Source of the DNA: Cryptomeria japonica
Taxonomy: Eukaryota; Streptophyta; Pinopsida; Cupressales; Cupressaceae
Direction: 5' to 3'
DNA length: 64,000 nucleotides
Assembly: GCF_030272615.1 (NCBI RefSeq)
Contig: NC_081407.1
Coordinates: 440,167,213 to 440,231,212 of the forward strand
Position 1 is the first letter of the stretch; each line of letters begins with the position of its first letter. Shown piece by piece: positions 34,293-45,438 of the stretch. Below the pieces are notes generated by a model. That model saw only the letters and a list, made by a program, of their open reading frames with translations. It did no database searches and was not told the origin of the DNA. A program made the position numbers and the translations under genes.

Positions 34293-37200
34293 CTAACCGC
34301 TTAAGGTTGCCTGTGAGCTGCCACATGCTGGAGCATTAGTGGAATCTCCCTGCACTTCTATCTCTTTCACAACATATTTGTTTTCCCATAACTTGAAGGT
34401 ATCATCATCAGGCCAAGAGAAACTAGCAATTTTCTTCTTCAGCTTATTAAAACTTTTCCATGTCTCCCTTAACTTTTTAACTTCCTTTTCCAAGAAACCA
34501 AAATGTGATTTTATTTTCTCAATCTCTTCAATGGCTTGAATGAATAAGGAAGTATCATCTATATTTATGATGTTGTTTATTCTTTGAAACAATTTATGAC
34601 CTAGATCGCCAAGCCATACCTCTTTATCTTTCAAATTTCTGATTTGTATATTCCTTTCTATATAAGTTTGCCTTCCTTTCTACATTGACCCTTTTTGCTA
34701 CAAACCTAGACAAACCTTTTACCAACTCATAAGTAGGTTTGATAGTGACATCAACATCTACTTCCTCCTGAGATAAAGAATATATTAACTCTAAATTAAC
34801 CTCTCTGACAATCCATTTCTCCAAAATTGGCTCCAAAATAGCCTTCTCTTCTTTCAAGGAACCCAAAATAGTTAATACTCTTTTCATATTAATATAAACT
34901 ATTGCAACTCCAACAATATCAGAAAACTTCAAAATTGTACCATTGATCTTCTCTTCATATTTGTTTGCAAATATTGCATGGGCCTACTTCAATCTCTCCA
35001 TCTCATCTTGGATGTTTTCAACTGGTTGAAAAGTAGGAGTCACGGGAGGAGGGAATTCAATAATTTGGCTGCTAGGAGGGGTTCTGGTAGGAGAAGAGAT
35101 AATCATCAGATTGGAAGACTCGCCCTTTTGATGTTGTCCTCCCAATTGATTCTTTAGTTTTGCAATGGTGTTGTCCTTACGAGCTATCTCCAACTTTGCT
35201 TCATTATAAGCTTTTAGGACTACTTCTAATTTCACCTAGAGATCAACTTTCTCATTTGCTTCTTTCTCAGCCATTGCCATACCAAACTTAGCAAACTCTA
35301 AAGTTGTGCTAGCAACTTCTATCACCCATGTATCCCTATCTCTCTTTACAATCATACCTCCTGAATAGTCAGATTCTGAGGAGTCTTTCCTCCTTTTACT
35401 TTCTTACCTCTTTAGTGACCACATAACAAGGGCCGCATGGTCATTATTGTACTTTATTCCTTCTAGGGGCTTGGTTTCCTTTCTCACTGCATCAAAAACT
35501 AAGGCATCAACTATGTCCCACTTCGGGAGAATCAAAACTCCAGTATATGTAATCAATTTTCTCCCTTTTTCAAAGGTAATTGCTTCAAATTCTTTCGACA
35601 TTTCTTGCTTTATTTCTTCTTCAATAATAGGTGTATCTTTATGGGGTTGCTCCCCTTTCCTCTTCTCACATCTTTATTTAAACTGCTCAATATGTCTCCT
35701 CCAAACAAATTGCAAAAATGCTCATGTTTTAATTAAACTATTATCTGCTAAAAACTCATTACTCGCTTGCTGAATGACAAGATCCAGTTCTCTGCCTACA
35801 AACTCTTCAACAATTAGGCCCATTTTGGCACTTGTTGGCTCTTCTGACATTCCTTCTTTTAGTTCTTCATATGTGCATGCAATCTCTCTTAGGCTCCCTA
35901 ACTGCAACAATTGCTCAGCTACTGCCTACTCATCACCTATGAATAATGGGGATTGTGAAGGACAATACAAAGATTCACTTGATTGTGCTTCTTTTCCTAA
36001 CCTCTATTGTTTTGGGGAGGCTTATGAATTAGGGGCATCTTCCATTGGTCTTTTTTTCTTTTGAAGTAGAAGGCTCATCTTTCCTTGGCATCACTACATT
36101 ATACCCTGATCTCTTATACATCACATATTCACCAGGGGGAACAACTTTAGCAAAAACAAGCTTAGCTAAAACAAGCTTAGCTTTCTTAGGATCTGATTTC
36201 ACTACAACATCCTTCTTCTCATTCAAGGTCTGCATTGCATCTTCAAAATAGTCCACCAAAAACATAATCTTTTCTTCAAAAGGGTGAAAACTTCTCAAAG
36301 GATCATAGTTCGTCAAAATGTTGGACAAAATCAAGGGTCTTCTTGAATGCCAACCACTTTTCCTTTTTTAGTTCCTACTCATCCAAATTGAATTCATTTC
36401 TTATCAAATCTTTAGGAAAGTGAAATTTATGAGTTCTACCCCCACACCTAACCTTCTTCCTGAACATACCATCGAATAATTCCTTCGGATTAGAAAACCT
36501 AGCAACTGTCGTTGACAACCTGTATGGCTGAAGGAAACTTTCAAAATATAACCAACCACCTTTGGTGACTACAAACTGATGTGCCAAAGTGATTGTTGGG
36601 AAAATTGTCCCTCTTCATTTGTTTGTTAGTTGTGCTTCTTGCAGGCCTCCAATCCACCTCAAGATCTCAGCAATATCGATCTTCAAAGGCACTTGATAGG
36701 GGAGTAGATATGGGGTTCCCCTGAAACCATACACTCCAAAAATAGGGGAAACAGGGTACAAGATTATTTCACCCCAAATGTGCATAATTTTAATATTTTT
36801 AGCAAACTCCTTTGGTCTAATTAATTCAAGGAGAGCCTTTGAGATCCTAGGGTTCTCTTGACATAGAAGGATTCTGAGCCTAGATGCAAAGCATCTATCA
36901 AATTTCAAGTAACTTGCATCCTCTCTATCCTAGGATAAATCTATACTCAATAACTAAACATGCATGTCTTCACCATCCTTTTCCCATAGTAAATCCATAT
37001 CCTTTGCAAAATATTCAACACCTTTAAACAAGAACATGTGCATCAACAAGGAGTACCAGCTGAAAGGTCTATCCACCTTAGCATTATTTATCCCAATTAG
37101 ACCTTCATGAATGGCATCTGTAAGATAAGGTGCAAAATCATAGGTTATTTCTAAGGATGGGTTCAAAATTTGTGCCATAATAAGCATATAATGGGTACAC

Positions 37201-37857
37201 ATGGCATTCTCTGCATCTTCCCCAAGAATCTGACATAGAGACTAATATACACCCTTAACCCTTAAAGTAAATAAATTCATAGGGAAAGGCTCCGTTGTTC
37301 TTGGACCTACCAATGCCAATCCTCTTATCTTTGCAAAGAATTCCTTCAATGGACCACTCCTAAGATGATCCCTTTGGGCATCATAAACCTTCTTGAGCAT
37401 GTCAAAATCAATGGGTTCCAAATAGTTTGAGGCCTCACTGAACCAGAAAACCCTTCTGAATTCATCATCATTAATTTCAATTAAGGGCCCCCCATTTACA
37501 TTTCTCACAGTCCTAGTGATAGGGTCATAATTTTTGGTGATTTGGGTCAATAAATCAACGTCCATGAATACTCCAAGGACCACCAGTTTTCCAACATCTA
37601 ATTCCCATATAATATTAATAGGATCCGGTGAATTCCACTGACCAAATCCTACTTTGAACAAATCTAGACCTGCCATGCCTATCTGGGCATCCCTTTTCGT
37701 ACAAACCATCACGAATCTGCAGGTAGGGAGATTTGGGCACAAATTATTTTATATTGGCCACACTATTGGTTGATTGAGGCAATTGTTCTAGAAAGTCATC
37801 ACAAATAACCCTCTCTTGGTAATCTATCTTTCCCTTGAATTCCCTTTGTGTTGCCAT
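34293..37857 (-). pseudogene. Unrecognised large gene, broken (about 1,190 codons)
   Basis: Reading down from a likely ATG at 37857 (MATQREFKGK), fragments 37742-37242, 37202-36954, 36908-36615 and 36587-36375 keep one frame with single stops. Later pieces shift frame (36334-36029, 35910-35722, 35601-34984, 34932-34624, 34634-34293). The N-terminal half looks globular (WELDVGKLVVLGVFMDVDL; INDDEFRRVFWFSE; FSWYSLLMHMFLFKG; GGWLYFESFLQPYRLS). The C-terminal half is charged and helical, with likely coiled coils. I do not recognise the family. It is collinear with the gag of TE-3 and lies just outside that element's LTR end, so it may be an extra ORF of a gypsy-type element or part of an older one. 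Confidence 0.6.
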
Positions 37858-38201
37858 CTTAAAACTATCCTTACTTCAATTGTTATTCAAATAACCTCTT
37901 ATGGATTTCAAGCACCAAATAATGCCACACAAAATAGTAATTGCAAAGCACAATCACTGAAAACTTACTTGTTACCAAAGAAATCACAAAACCACACACC
38001 TATTTTCTCTACAAATCTTCTTGAATGCTTCTTTTCAAATCTACACTTCAAAACAATGTCGTATGGAGGGACCTTAATTGAAAATTGAGCATTAATTACT
38101 ATCAATAAATCCACACACTTCTGCAATTAATCCTTTTGAAATTTTAAATTTCAGCTCCAACGGACTAGAGGGGATTTTTCTGAGTATTTTTTCCTTCATT
38201 T

Positions 38202-38890
38202 GCTGATCTGTAAAGATTAAAGTTTGAGCAACTTTCAATCACAGTCTAGAGACTGTTGTCAAATCATGCAAAACTAGCAGATCCTTTAATCATACTAGCT
38301 TTCAAAGTGGGCCCGTCACTTAGTCACTCATTTGCTCTTTGTCGCTGATCCACAAAGATAGTTCAAACATCTCCTCATTGCGGTCCAGTGATAGCCATCA
38401 GATCATTTTATTGTTACTCGAGCTTTAAAGAATAGTCACAACTTAACCGTCATCACTTAACCATGAACACATAAACAGATAAAACTTAACCGTTGGGACT
38501 ACTAATGGCTTGTCGCTGATTCACAATGCATAAAATTCAAGCAATTTCCAAACGCGGTCCAGCGATAGCCATTGATTTCCTTCGAACATACCAACCCATT
38601 AACACACCCAGACCGCCCACAATAGTCCGGCCTATCATTTAGTCACTACTCTGTGATTAATAAAAAATGAGCATCTCTAAATCACGGTCTAGCGACAACC
38701 GTTGGATCATGAGTCAACTGTTTGATCTTTAAGGTCCATTGTTACTTAACCTCCACCACCTCACCGTCAACACTAACTGCTTGCATTAATTGTCTGACCA
38801 ACCTTGTTGCTAGTGGTTTGTCTTTGGGTCACAATGAATAAAATTCGCGCAACTTTCCATTGCGGTATGACGACAGCCGCTAGATCAAAA
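38202..38890 (-). repeat. Five degenerate tandem units of alternating about 140/170 bp
   Basis: A block with GCTGATYCACAA...GCGGTCCAGCGATAGCC recurs near 38202, 38344, 38515, 38651 and 38821. Steps are about 142, 171, 136 and 170 bp. It lies upstream of the unrecognised gene at 37857, where promoter repeats would sit. Between 37858 and 38201 I see nothing. Confidence 0.7.
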
Positions 38891-39475
38891 GAAACTCATC
38901 CGACCTTTAGGAACCCGACACATACATATGGGAAACACTTAGGACTTAGGAAAATATGAAACAATTCAATTTTAAAATAGAGCCCACCTAAGCCTAACAA
39001 ATCAAAATGGCCCCTTTCGACGACAAAGCGACCCTTCCATTTAAGTGGAAAAAGCAACGGGCAAATACAAGTGACTTGGAAATAATGCGACACAAAGGAT
39101 TATACTTTTTTCTTTTTTTTTTGTTAAAAAGATTTTGAAAAAGCAAAACCCTAAACCCTTAAGAACCATGGACTCGTAGACAAGGATCAACCTAAAATTT
39201 GAAAGACTTTTAAGGAATAAAGGCATGACTTCCAACATATTCAAAACATTGATAACAACCCCCATTCACAAACACAAAATGCAAACTAAGACAATCCACA
39301 ATGTACAAATATAAACATAAATACACGTGAATGTACATCTGAGGGAGCATGTTTGGAACAATACATTGACAAACACAACCTTCCCAGGGTACAAACTATT
39401 GGAGACGAGGGAATTGAATAAAACTATCCCCAACTATCACAAATGCAACAAAGAAGACGTGACCAAAATATGTAA
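38891..39475. other. Unassigned AT-rich DNA
   Basis: No conserved motif, ORF or repeat is recognised here. The junction between the preceding element and the Helitron remnant must lie in or near this stretch, but I cannot place it. Confidence 0.4.
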
Positions 39476-40340
39476 ATGAGTGCACAAGAAGAGGCAATGG
39501 AAAGGAATGTAGAAGAGGAAGGTTCGCGGTCTTCAGAATTTGTTGCAGAAACACCTATAAATCTAGCTCAACATGCATTTCAATCTAATTTGCAACCACA
39601 TGAACATGTAGAAGCAAATGCCAATGGATTACTTGAAACAAATTTTACAACATTTCAAATGAGATTTCATCATAAATTAGATAGCTTGGTACCACCCAAA
39701 ATGTGTTACATTTGTGAAGAATCTTATATTGGAATCAGTGTTCATTGCACTGCTCAAGGACCTATTTGTAACAAATGCAGACTTGAAAAGGGAAACCATA
39801 GATTCTCAATTGAAAATAATATGTGTCTAGGACCACAACAAATAGAATTGGTAGATCTGACCCAAGTCGAAGAGATGTTGATTGCATGTGTTAGTCCAAT
39901 GCTACAAGTCACACTTACAACTGGTGGAAAATTCAAGTATAGAGGACACACAATAAGCTTCCCTCAACACATCAAAAATGTTGCAAAGAAATTAACCTCA
40001 TTCAATGAAAGACATTCCACTCAATATAGTTCATAGAAAGGATCAATGTGGATCAAATTATAATTTTACATTAAACAAAGTTCATGTCTATAGAGCGCTT
40101 CAATATAAAATTCAACATGAAAAGTTTTACTTTGATGTCATTGTTGATGACAATGCTCTTAATGATATACCATTACATTCTCATCATAATATTTTCAACC
40201 AGTTGAGAACTATGCATATGGAATTTGACTCTGATAGAAATGAAATTGTTTTTGTTGGGTCGCTAATAGAGATAGATGAGTTGGACATAATACAACATAA
40301 AACATCGATGGCTTCTAGACCATCGAATGCACATAAATAA
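39476..40340 (+). pseudogene. Helitron Rep/helicase N-terminal fragment
   Basis: The ORF at 39476-40036 has CYICEESYIGI, then C-x2-C (ICNKC), NNMCLGPQQ, LTQVEEMLIA and the GGKFKYRGH...FPQHI phrase. This order is typical of the region ahead of the Helitron-like N domain in plant Helitron proteins. After a frameshift near 40000, 40005-40340 continues (VYRALQYKIQ, YFDVIVDDNALNDIPL). The Rep HUH motif and helicase are absent; the fragment ends 80 bp before a Copia insertion. Confidence 0.8.
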
Positions 40341-40420
40341 ATGGAGTTAATTCATGCATGTGTTAACAACCCCAACATATATTCATCAGAAATAATTGAC
40401 TAGCCTACAAATGCTACGTC

Positions 40421-43211
40421 TGTTAGGACCCGAAGGCAACTGAGAGGGGGGGGGGGGTGAATTAGTTGTCTATTAATTTCAACCCAAATATAACTTAACC
40501 AAACTTAGTACATAATACTGGTAAACCAAACTTTAATGCTGGTAGACAGTTTAGCAGTTAATAATAGTACCATTAAAGTTTAAGGCATGAAACAGAAAGA
40601 CAAATAACACATACAACACATAACATAGTTATTTGTACGTGGAAACCCTGTAAGGGGAAAGACCACGGTGGGAAACCTTACCCATAATCAGATGATACTA
40701 ATGTAGCTAGTATGTGTACAAATGGGGTCTGTACATGTAGAAAGGCCAACTCCCTAGAGTTCACTGCTCAATCACAAAATGGGAGTCACACTAACTACAA
40801 TTGGATAGTTAAATCCAATGATAATGTACTGCTCAAAATAGCATCTTCATATGCTGGATTCAGTACTGGTTAAGCTCTGATTTGCATTCCACATACCTTC
40901 CTTGAATCTTCAAATGATGTCTGCATGTATAGCTCTACTTATATTCATATATACCTTATTACAATCCCTTTTCACACTTCTCTACATAATCTCATAAATG
41001 AGATCTTACATATATACCAAAACCTAAGACAAAATGTGTAGCTCAGCTCACTAAGATATTACAATTAAATCAATTACAAATGAATCAATATGTGATGCAT
41101 GATGATGGCTCAATGCATTTACAATAATAATCAATAAATAAAACATCTCCATATCATGTCATGATGATCTGGAATAGATAATGCTTGCCGATCCATAACC
41201 TAGACCTATTTGCTGGTAACAACAAATATGCAAACTTGATTGTACCAATAATCAAATCACCAAAACCAAGTGTCCAAACAATGTCTTCAACATAACCAAG
41301 TAATCTCCAGATGATAATTGATCATCCTCAGTGCCGGTGAACAATATAACCTGTTGGTTAACCAGATATCGGTGACTGTGCATAAGTCACTGAACATGCC
41401 AGTGAACGTAACCAAAGATCTCTAAGTGTTGACAAGTGTTCTCAAGTGTTGACAAGTGTTGAAATCAATGAAAAAACCAATGAAAATCATCCATAATACC
41501 AACAATCTCCCCCTTTGGCATTGATGGCAACACAAGATGGAAAAACCATCTAAGTGCCAAAGTAGAAATGCCAAAAACTAAAAACCAACAATCTCCCAAA
41601 GAGATCATTAAAATACAGATACAGAGAGTAACAATCTCTCCCCCAATGAATAATCTCTCCCCAAAAGATAATGTGTTTTTCCATAGATATCCCTCCCCCT
41701 TTGACATCAAATGCCAAAGCAATACAAAACCAAATACAATCAGTTCATAGAACTTGTTACAAATACCAATTGTTATAACCAGATTTATTCAATCTACTCC
41801 CCCTGAGAAGTAGCTCTCCTTCATCAAAGCCAGAAAAAGATTTCTCTATTAATTCTACTAGTTTGATGCCATGCTCCAACTGTCTAAGTTTCTACCGGTG
41901 AGGGTATAACTCCAAGTTGCTCTCTTAGATATTCAAAAGTTTCCTTAGGCAAAGGCTTAGTAAAGATATTTGTAATCTTCTCTTTAGTATTCACATAAAC
42001 CAATTTCACTTCTTTTGCTTCAACATTCTCTTTTAGAAAATTGAATTTTATAGAAACATGTTTAGTTTTAGAGTGAAATACCAGGTTCTTTGATATATCA
42101 ATTGCTGCCATATTATCACAGTAAATGATTATAGGTTCTTTGCATATAACCTTTATGTCCTTTAACATTTGCTTAATCCATAATACATGTGTACAATTAG
42201 TTGTTGTTGCAACATATTCTGATTCTATTGTTGATAGTGATGTAAAACTTTGTTTCTTGCTCAACCATGAAATTAGTCTGCTACCAAGAAAAAATGCTCC
42301 GCTGGTGGTTCTTTTTCTGTCATCTACATCTCCTACCCAATTTGCATCTGTGTATGCACATAAATCAAAATTTTCATCTTTAGGATACCATAAGCCAAGA
42401 TTTGTTATGCCTTGTAGGTACCGGAAAATCCTTTTCATTGCTGATTCATGATTTTCCTTAGGATTACTCTAAAATCTTGAAACAATACAACTGCATTCGT
42501 AATAGCAAGTCTTGTTTGTGTCAAATACAGTAAACCTCCTATCATAGACTTGTATCTTGTCGAATTAACAAGTGTTGATTCATCCTTCAATAATAGTTTA
42601 TCGGTTGTAGTCATGGGTGTACTTACCAATTTAGAGTTTTCCATGCCAAATTTCTTAAGTAATTCCTTCAAGTACTTTGATTGATTTATGAATATACCTT
42701 TATCAGTTTGTGAAATCTACAATCCTAAAAAGAATTTTATCTCTCCAATCATAGACATTTCAAATTCTTCCTATATCTTATTAGAAAATTCTTTACACAA
42801 TCCATCTTCCCCTCCAAAAATAATATCATCAACAAAAACTTCAATAACCAAGATGTCATCATTAGTCACATTGTAGAATAAGTTGCTGTCAGCATTACCT
42901 TTAGTATAACCAAACTTAAAAATATATTTGTCCAATCTAGCATACCAAGCTCTAGGAGCTTGCTTCAATCCATATAAAACTTTTCTTAACCTGAAAACCA
43001 TATCTTTGTCATCTGTCAAACAAAATCCATCAGGTTGTTCAATGTAAACTTCCTCTTCCAGATCACCATTTAGAAATGCACATTTAACATCCATTCGATA
43101 TACTTTATAGTTCTTGTGTGCTACAAAAGCTAAGAATAATCTGACTGCCTCAATTCTTGCTACCGGTCCAAAGGTTTCATTATAATTAATTTCTTCTTTC
43201 TGTGAATATTG
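40421..43211 (-). mobile_element. Copia element, 3' part (SIRE-like), interrupted by TE-5
   Basis: The 3' LTR is 40421-41504, beginning on the plus strand with TGTTAGGACC and ending ATACCAACA. The purine tract AAAGGGGGAGAT (minus strand) follows at 41505. The left flank ACGTC (40416-40420) should be the target duplication. Pol domains lie at 41884-43211, and TE-5 inserts within the RT at 43211. The rest of the Copia element is right of the window. The interval 41517-41883 has no gene. Confidence 0.88.
41884..43211 (-). pseudogene. pol: Copia pol fragment: reverse transcriptase and RNase H
   Basis: From 43211 down: YSQKEEINYNETFGPVARIE, VKCAFLNGDLEEEVYIEQPDG, LYGLKQAPRAWY and the catalytic FVDDIIFGG. 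These are classical Ty1/copia RT signatures. Pieces at 42671-42435 and 42438-41884 follow in other frames, with the copia RNase H (YTDANWVGD, TIESEYVA) and the tail IFTKPLPKE. Two frameshifts or stops separate the pieces. The N-terminal RT and integrase are cut off by TE-5. Confidence 0.92.
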
Positions 43212-44340
43212 TGTGTGTGAAAAAGTGGTCTGTAAGCTCCAAGCACAACACTTCAATTAAGTCATTATATGCATGGTTAGTAATCAATAATCAATAAGTA
43301 AAAAACCATAGCAAAGCGACTAATTGCCTTCTAAAAGATGCGAGTATAAGATTGCTCTCAGATTGTTATAAGCAATACCAGTGACTAGACTACACCAAGA
43401 TGAAGGATTTAATCTATATGATATTAACTATATGGATGCAAGATGGATGAATAATTCAAGCAAAAATCAATTCAAGCAATAATGGATGTAAACAATAATG
43501 GATGCAAATAATCTAAAAAGCACAATAATCTTCTATGACTCCAGAGCGAAATTAGCATGATAATAATCTCCAAGCGTGTTCTCAAAAATCTCTAGGATAA
43601 ATTGGAATGAGAGCTGAAGACTAAATTTATAGAGAATCACAAGAGAAAAGCTCAATTTAGGATTAATTCAAAATAATTAAGAAATCAGGTTTAGTTAACC
43701 TTGAGATAGATTCCAATTATAGCTCAATTGAAATGCATTCAAATTAGAAGTCCAATTTGCATTGGAAATAATAATAAATCAATTCCATGCATTTGTGATA
43801 AAAATAGATAATTCTTTTATTTATTCAAGAAAAGAGTCTTTTCAATGCAACTGAACTTCTTTTTCTGAAAAGCTTTGAGTTCCAATTTTAGAGAATAATT
43901 CAATAATTCAATTTAATTGCTTTTCTGATTTCAAGTTCTAAATTTAGAAAAAAGAAATAATATCTCAAGTTTGATTTCTCTTTCAATTCAATTCTTTTAT
44001 TTAATTTTTAATTCAACTCTTTGTTTGTGATTAATTCCTCTTTTGTAATAAATTAATTCCTTTTGCATGATTAAATGGCAATTTTATTAATTAATTAAAT
44101 ATGCAAGGATATTTAATAAATTAAAATGGGAAAATTGATCAAAATGATATTCTTGAAAATGATTCAATTAATTAAATAAATATTTAATTAATATTGAGTA
44201 ATTGATTTGCCATGTGATATTTGATAATTAAAGAATTAATAATGTGCTCAAGATTGATTTAATTGCCTTTGGTTAGGACCTTGGTGATGTTGTTGAGATT
44301 AGGGGCCCATGGTTTAGATGACCATTTTTAGGGTATTATA
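43212..44340 (-). repeat. 3' LTR of TE-5
   Basis: The left end TGTGTGTGAAAAAGTGG resembles the TE-1 LTR end (TGTGTGTGGGAAAAG). The right end TTTAGGGTATTATA has lost the canonical CA. The promoter box TATAAATT is on the minus strand at 43624-43631. The interior from 43700 is dense in AATTAATT. The partner LTR lies outside the window, so the limits rest on likeness to the other families. Confidence 0.75.
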
Positions 44341-45438
44341 TTTGCCCCTCTTTGAATTAATGTGTGAGCAGTGTGTTGGTTCAAATAATGTGTGATGTCT
44401 AGGAGATGCCAGTTCTGAACTTGAATGATCACGAACTAGATGAAGAGCAATGATAGAAAATAAAGATACCAAACTTGAACTTGATTGATCAAGAAGCGGA
44501 TCTTACTGATCTTGAACTTGATTGAACTTAGATGCAGTGAGTGATGATAAAAATTGATCTTGAACTTGATTGCTCAAGACACAATGAAGATAAACTATTC
44601 AGCTTGATCAAGAAATGAATACTGAACACTTGCTTAGATTGAGTGTGATCAAAGGTACTCTTTAAATTTTTTATTGAGTTTAAACAAATAATCAACTTGA
44701 TTTGAAGTGATGAAATTGATTGATGTTAAGAGATTGATTCAGATGAAAGACAAATATCAATTTGATTTGAAGCAATAAAACTAATATGCCCCTAGCGACT
44801 AATTCAATTCAGATAATTGAGAGATCTCAACTTGATGTGAAGCGATGAAGCTGAGATGTCCCTTAGCAATAAGAATTGATTTTCTTTAGTTGAAAAGATT
44901 TTGCTTGACTTTTGATGAAGATTTGAAAAAATTTCTCGACTTGTGAGATGTGAGGTCATAAGGTCGTGAGTATGCCCCCTCTGGAATGAAATCGAAAGAT
45001 AACAAGGGATTGATGATTATAGGCAATTGTGTGGTGAGAATAAGTTATTTCAGCACAAATTATTTCTGAAGAATATTTGAAAATTTTGTCTTTGATTGGT
45101 GAGTTAAGCACAGAGTTGATCATAAAATTGATGTGTAGAATTCAAATTGAATTAAGATTCATCGTTAAAATTGAGCACAATTTGAAGAAAGAATGAGCAG
45201 TTAATGAAAAGAGTGCTAAGCGGTCCAAATTGTGAATTTGACTAGCAAAGTGATCTCGAATTTTGATTTTGATCCCGAAAATGGAATCAAAATTGTCAAA
45301 TTAGCTAAGGGTACAACTTTCATGTCCATCGAAGCAAGTTGAAAAATTAGGTTTTTGGCTATATATGGGACGAAAGTGTCATTTTCAAATCATTTTAACC
45401 CTCCAAGTTTGAAATTCAAAAATCCTTCTACGAAGAAA
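44341..45438 (+). promoter_or_regulatory. PMD promoter region of TE-5
   Basis: It begins with the conserved TTTGCCCCTCTTTGAA purine-tract complement and ends with TATATAT (45360-45366), 73 bp before the PMD ATG. Between 44400 and 44880, CTTGAACTTGATT phrases recur, including a perfect palindrome CTTGATTGATCAAG at 44480-44493. No ORF is supported. Confidence 0.55.

Noticed and set aside
40442-40458. Poly-G run suggesting an assembly error
   Set aside because: The same G (or C) run with GTGAATTAG context is present in the other Copia LTRs (57640 and, inverted, 24590), so it is a family feature, though its exact length may be unreliable.
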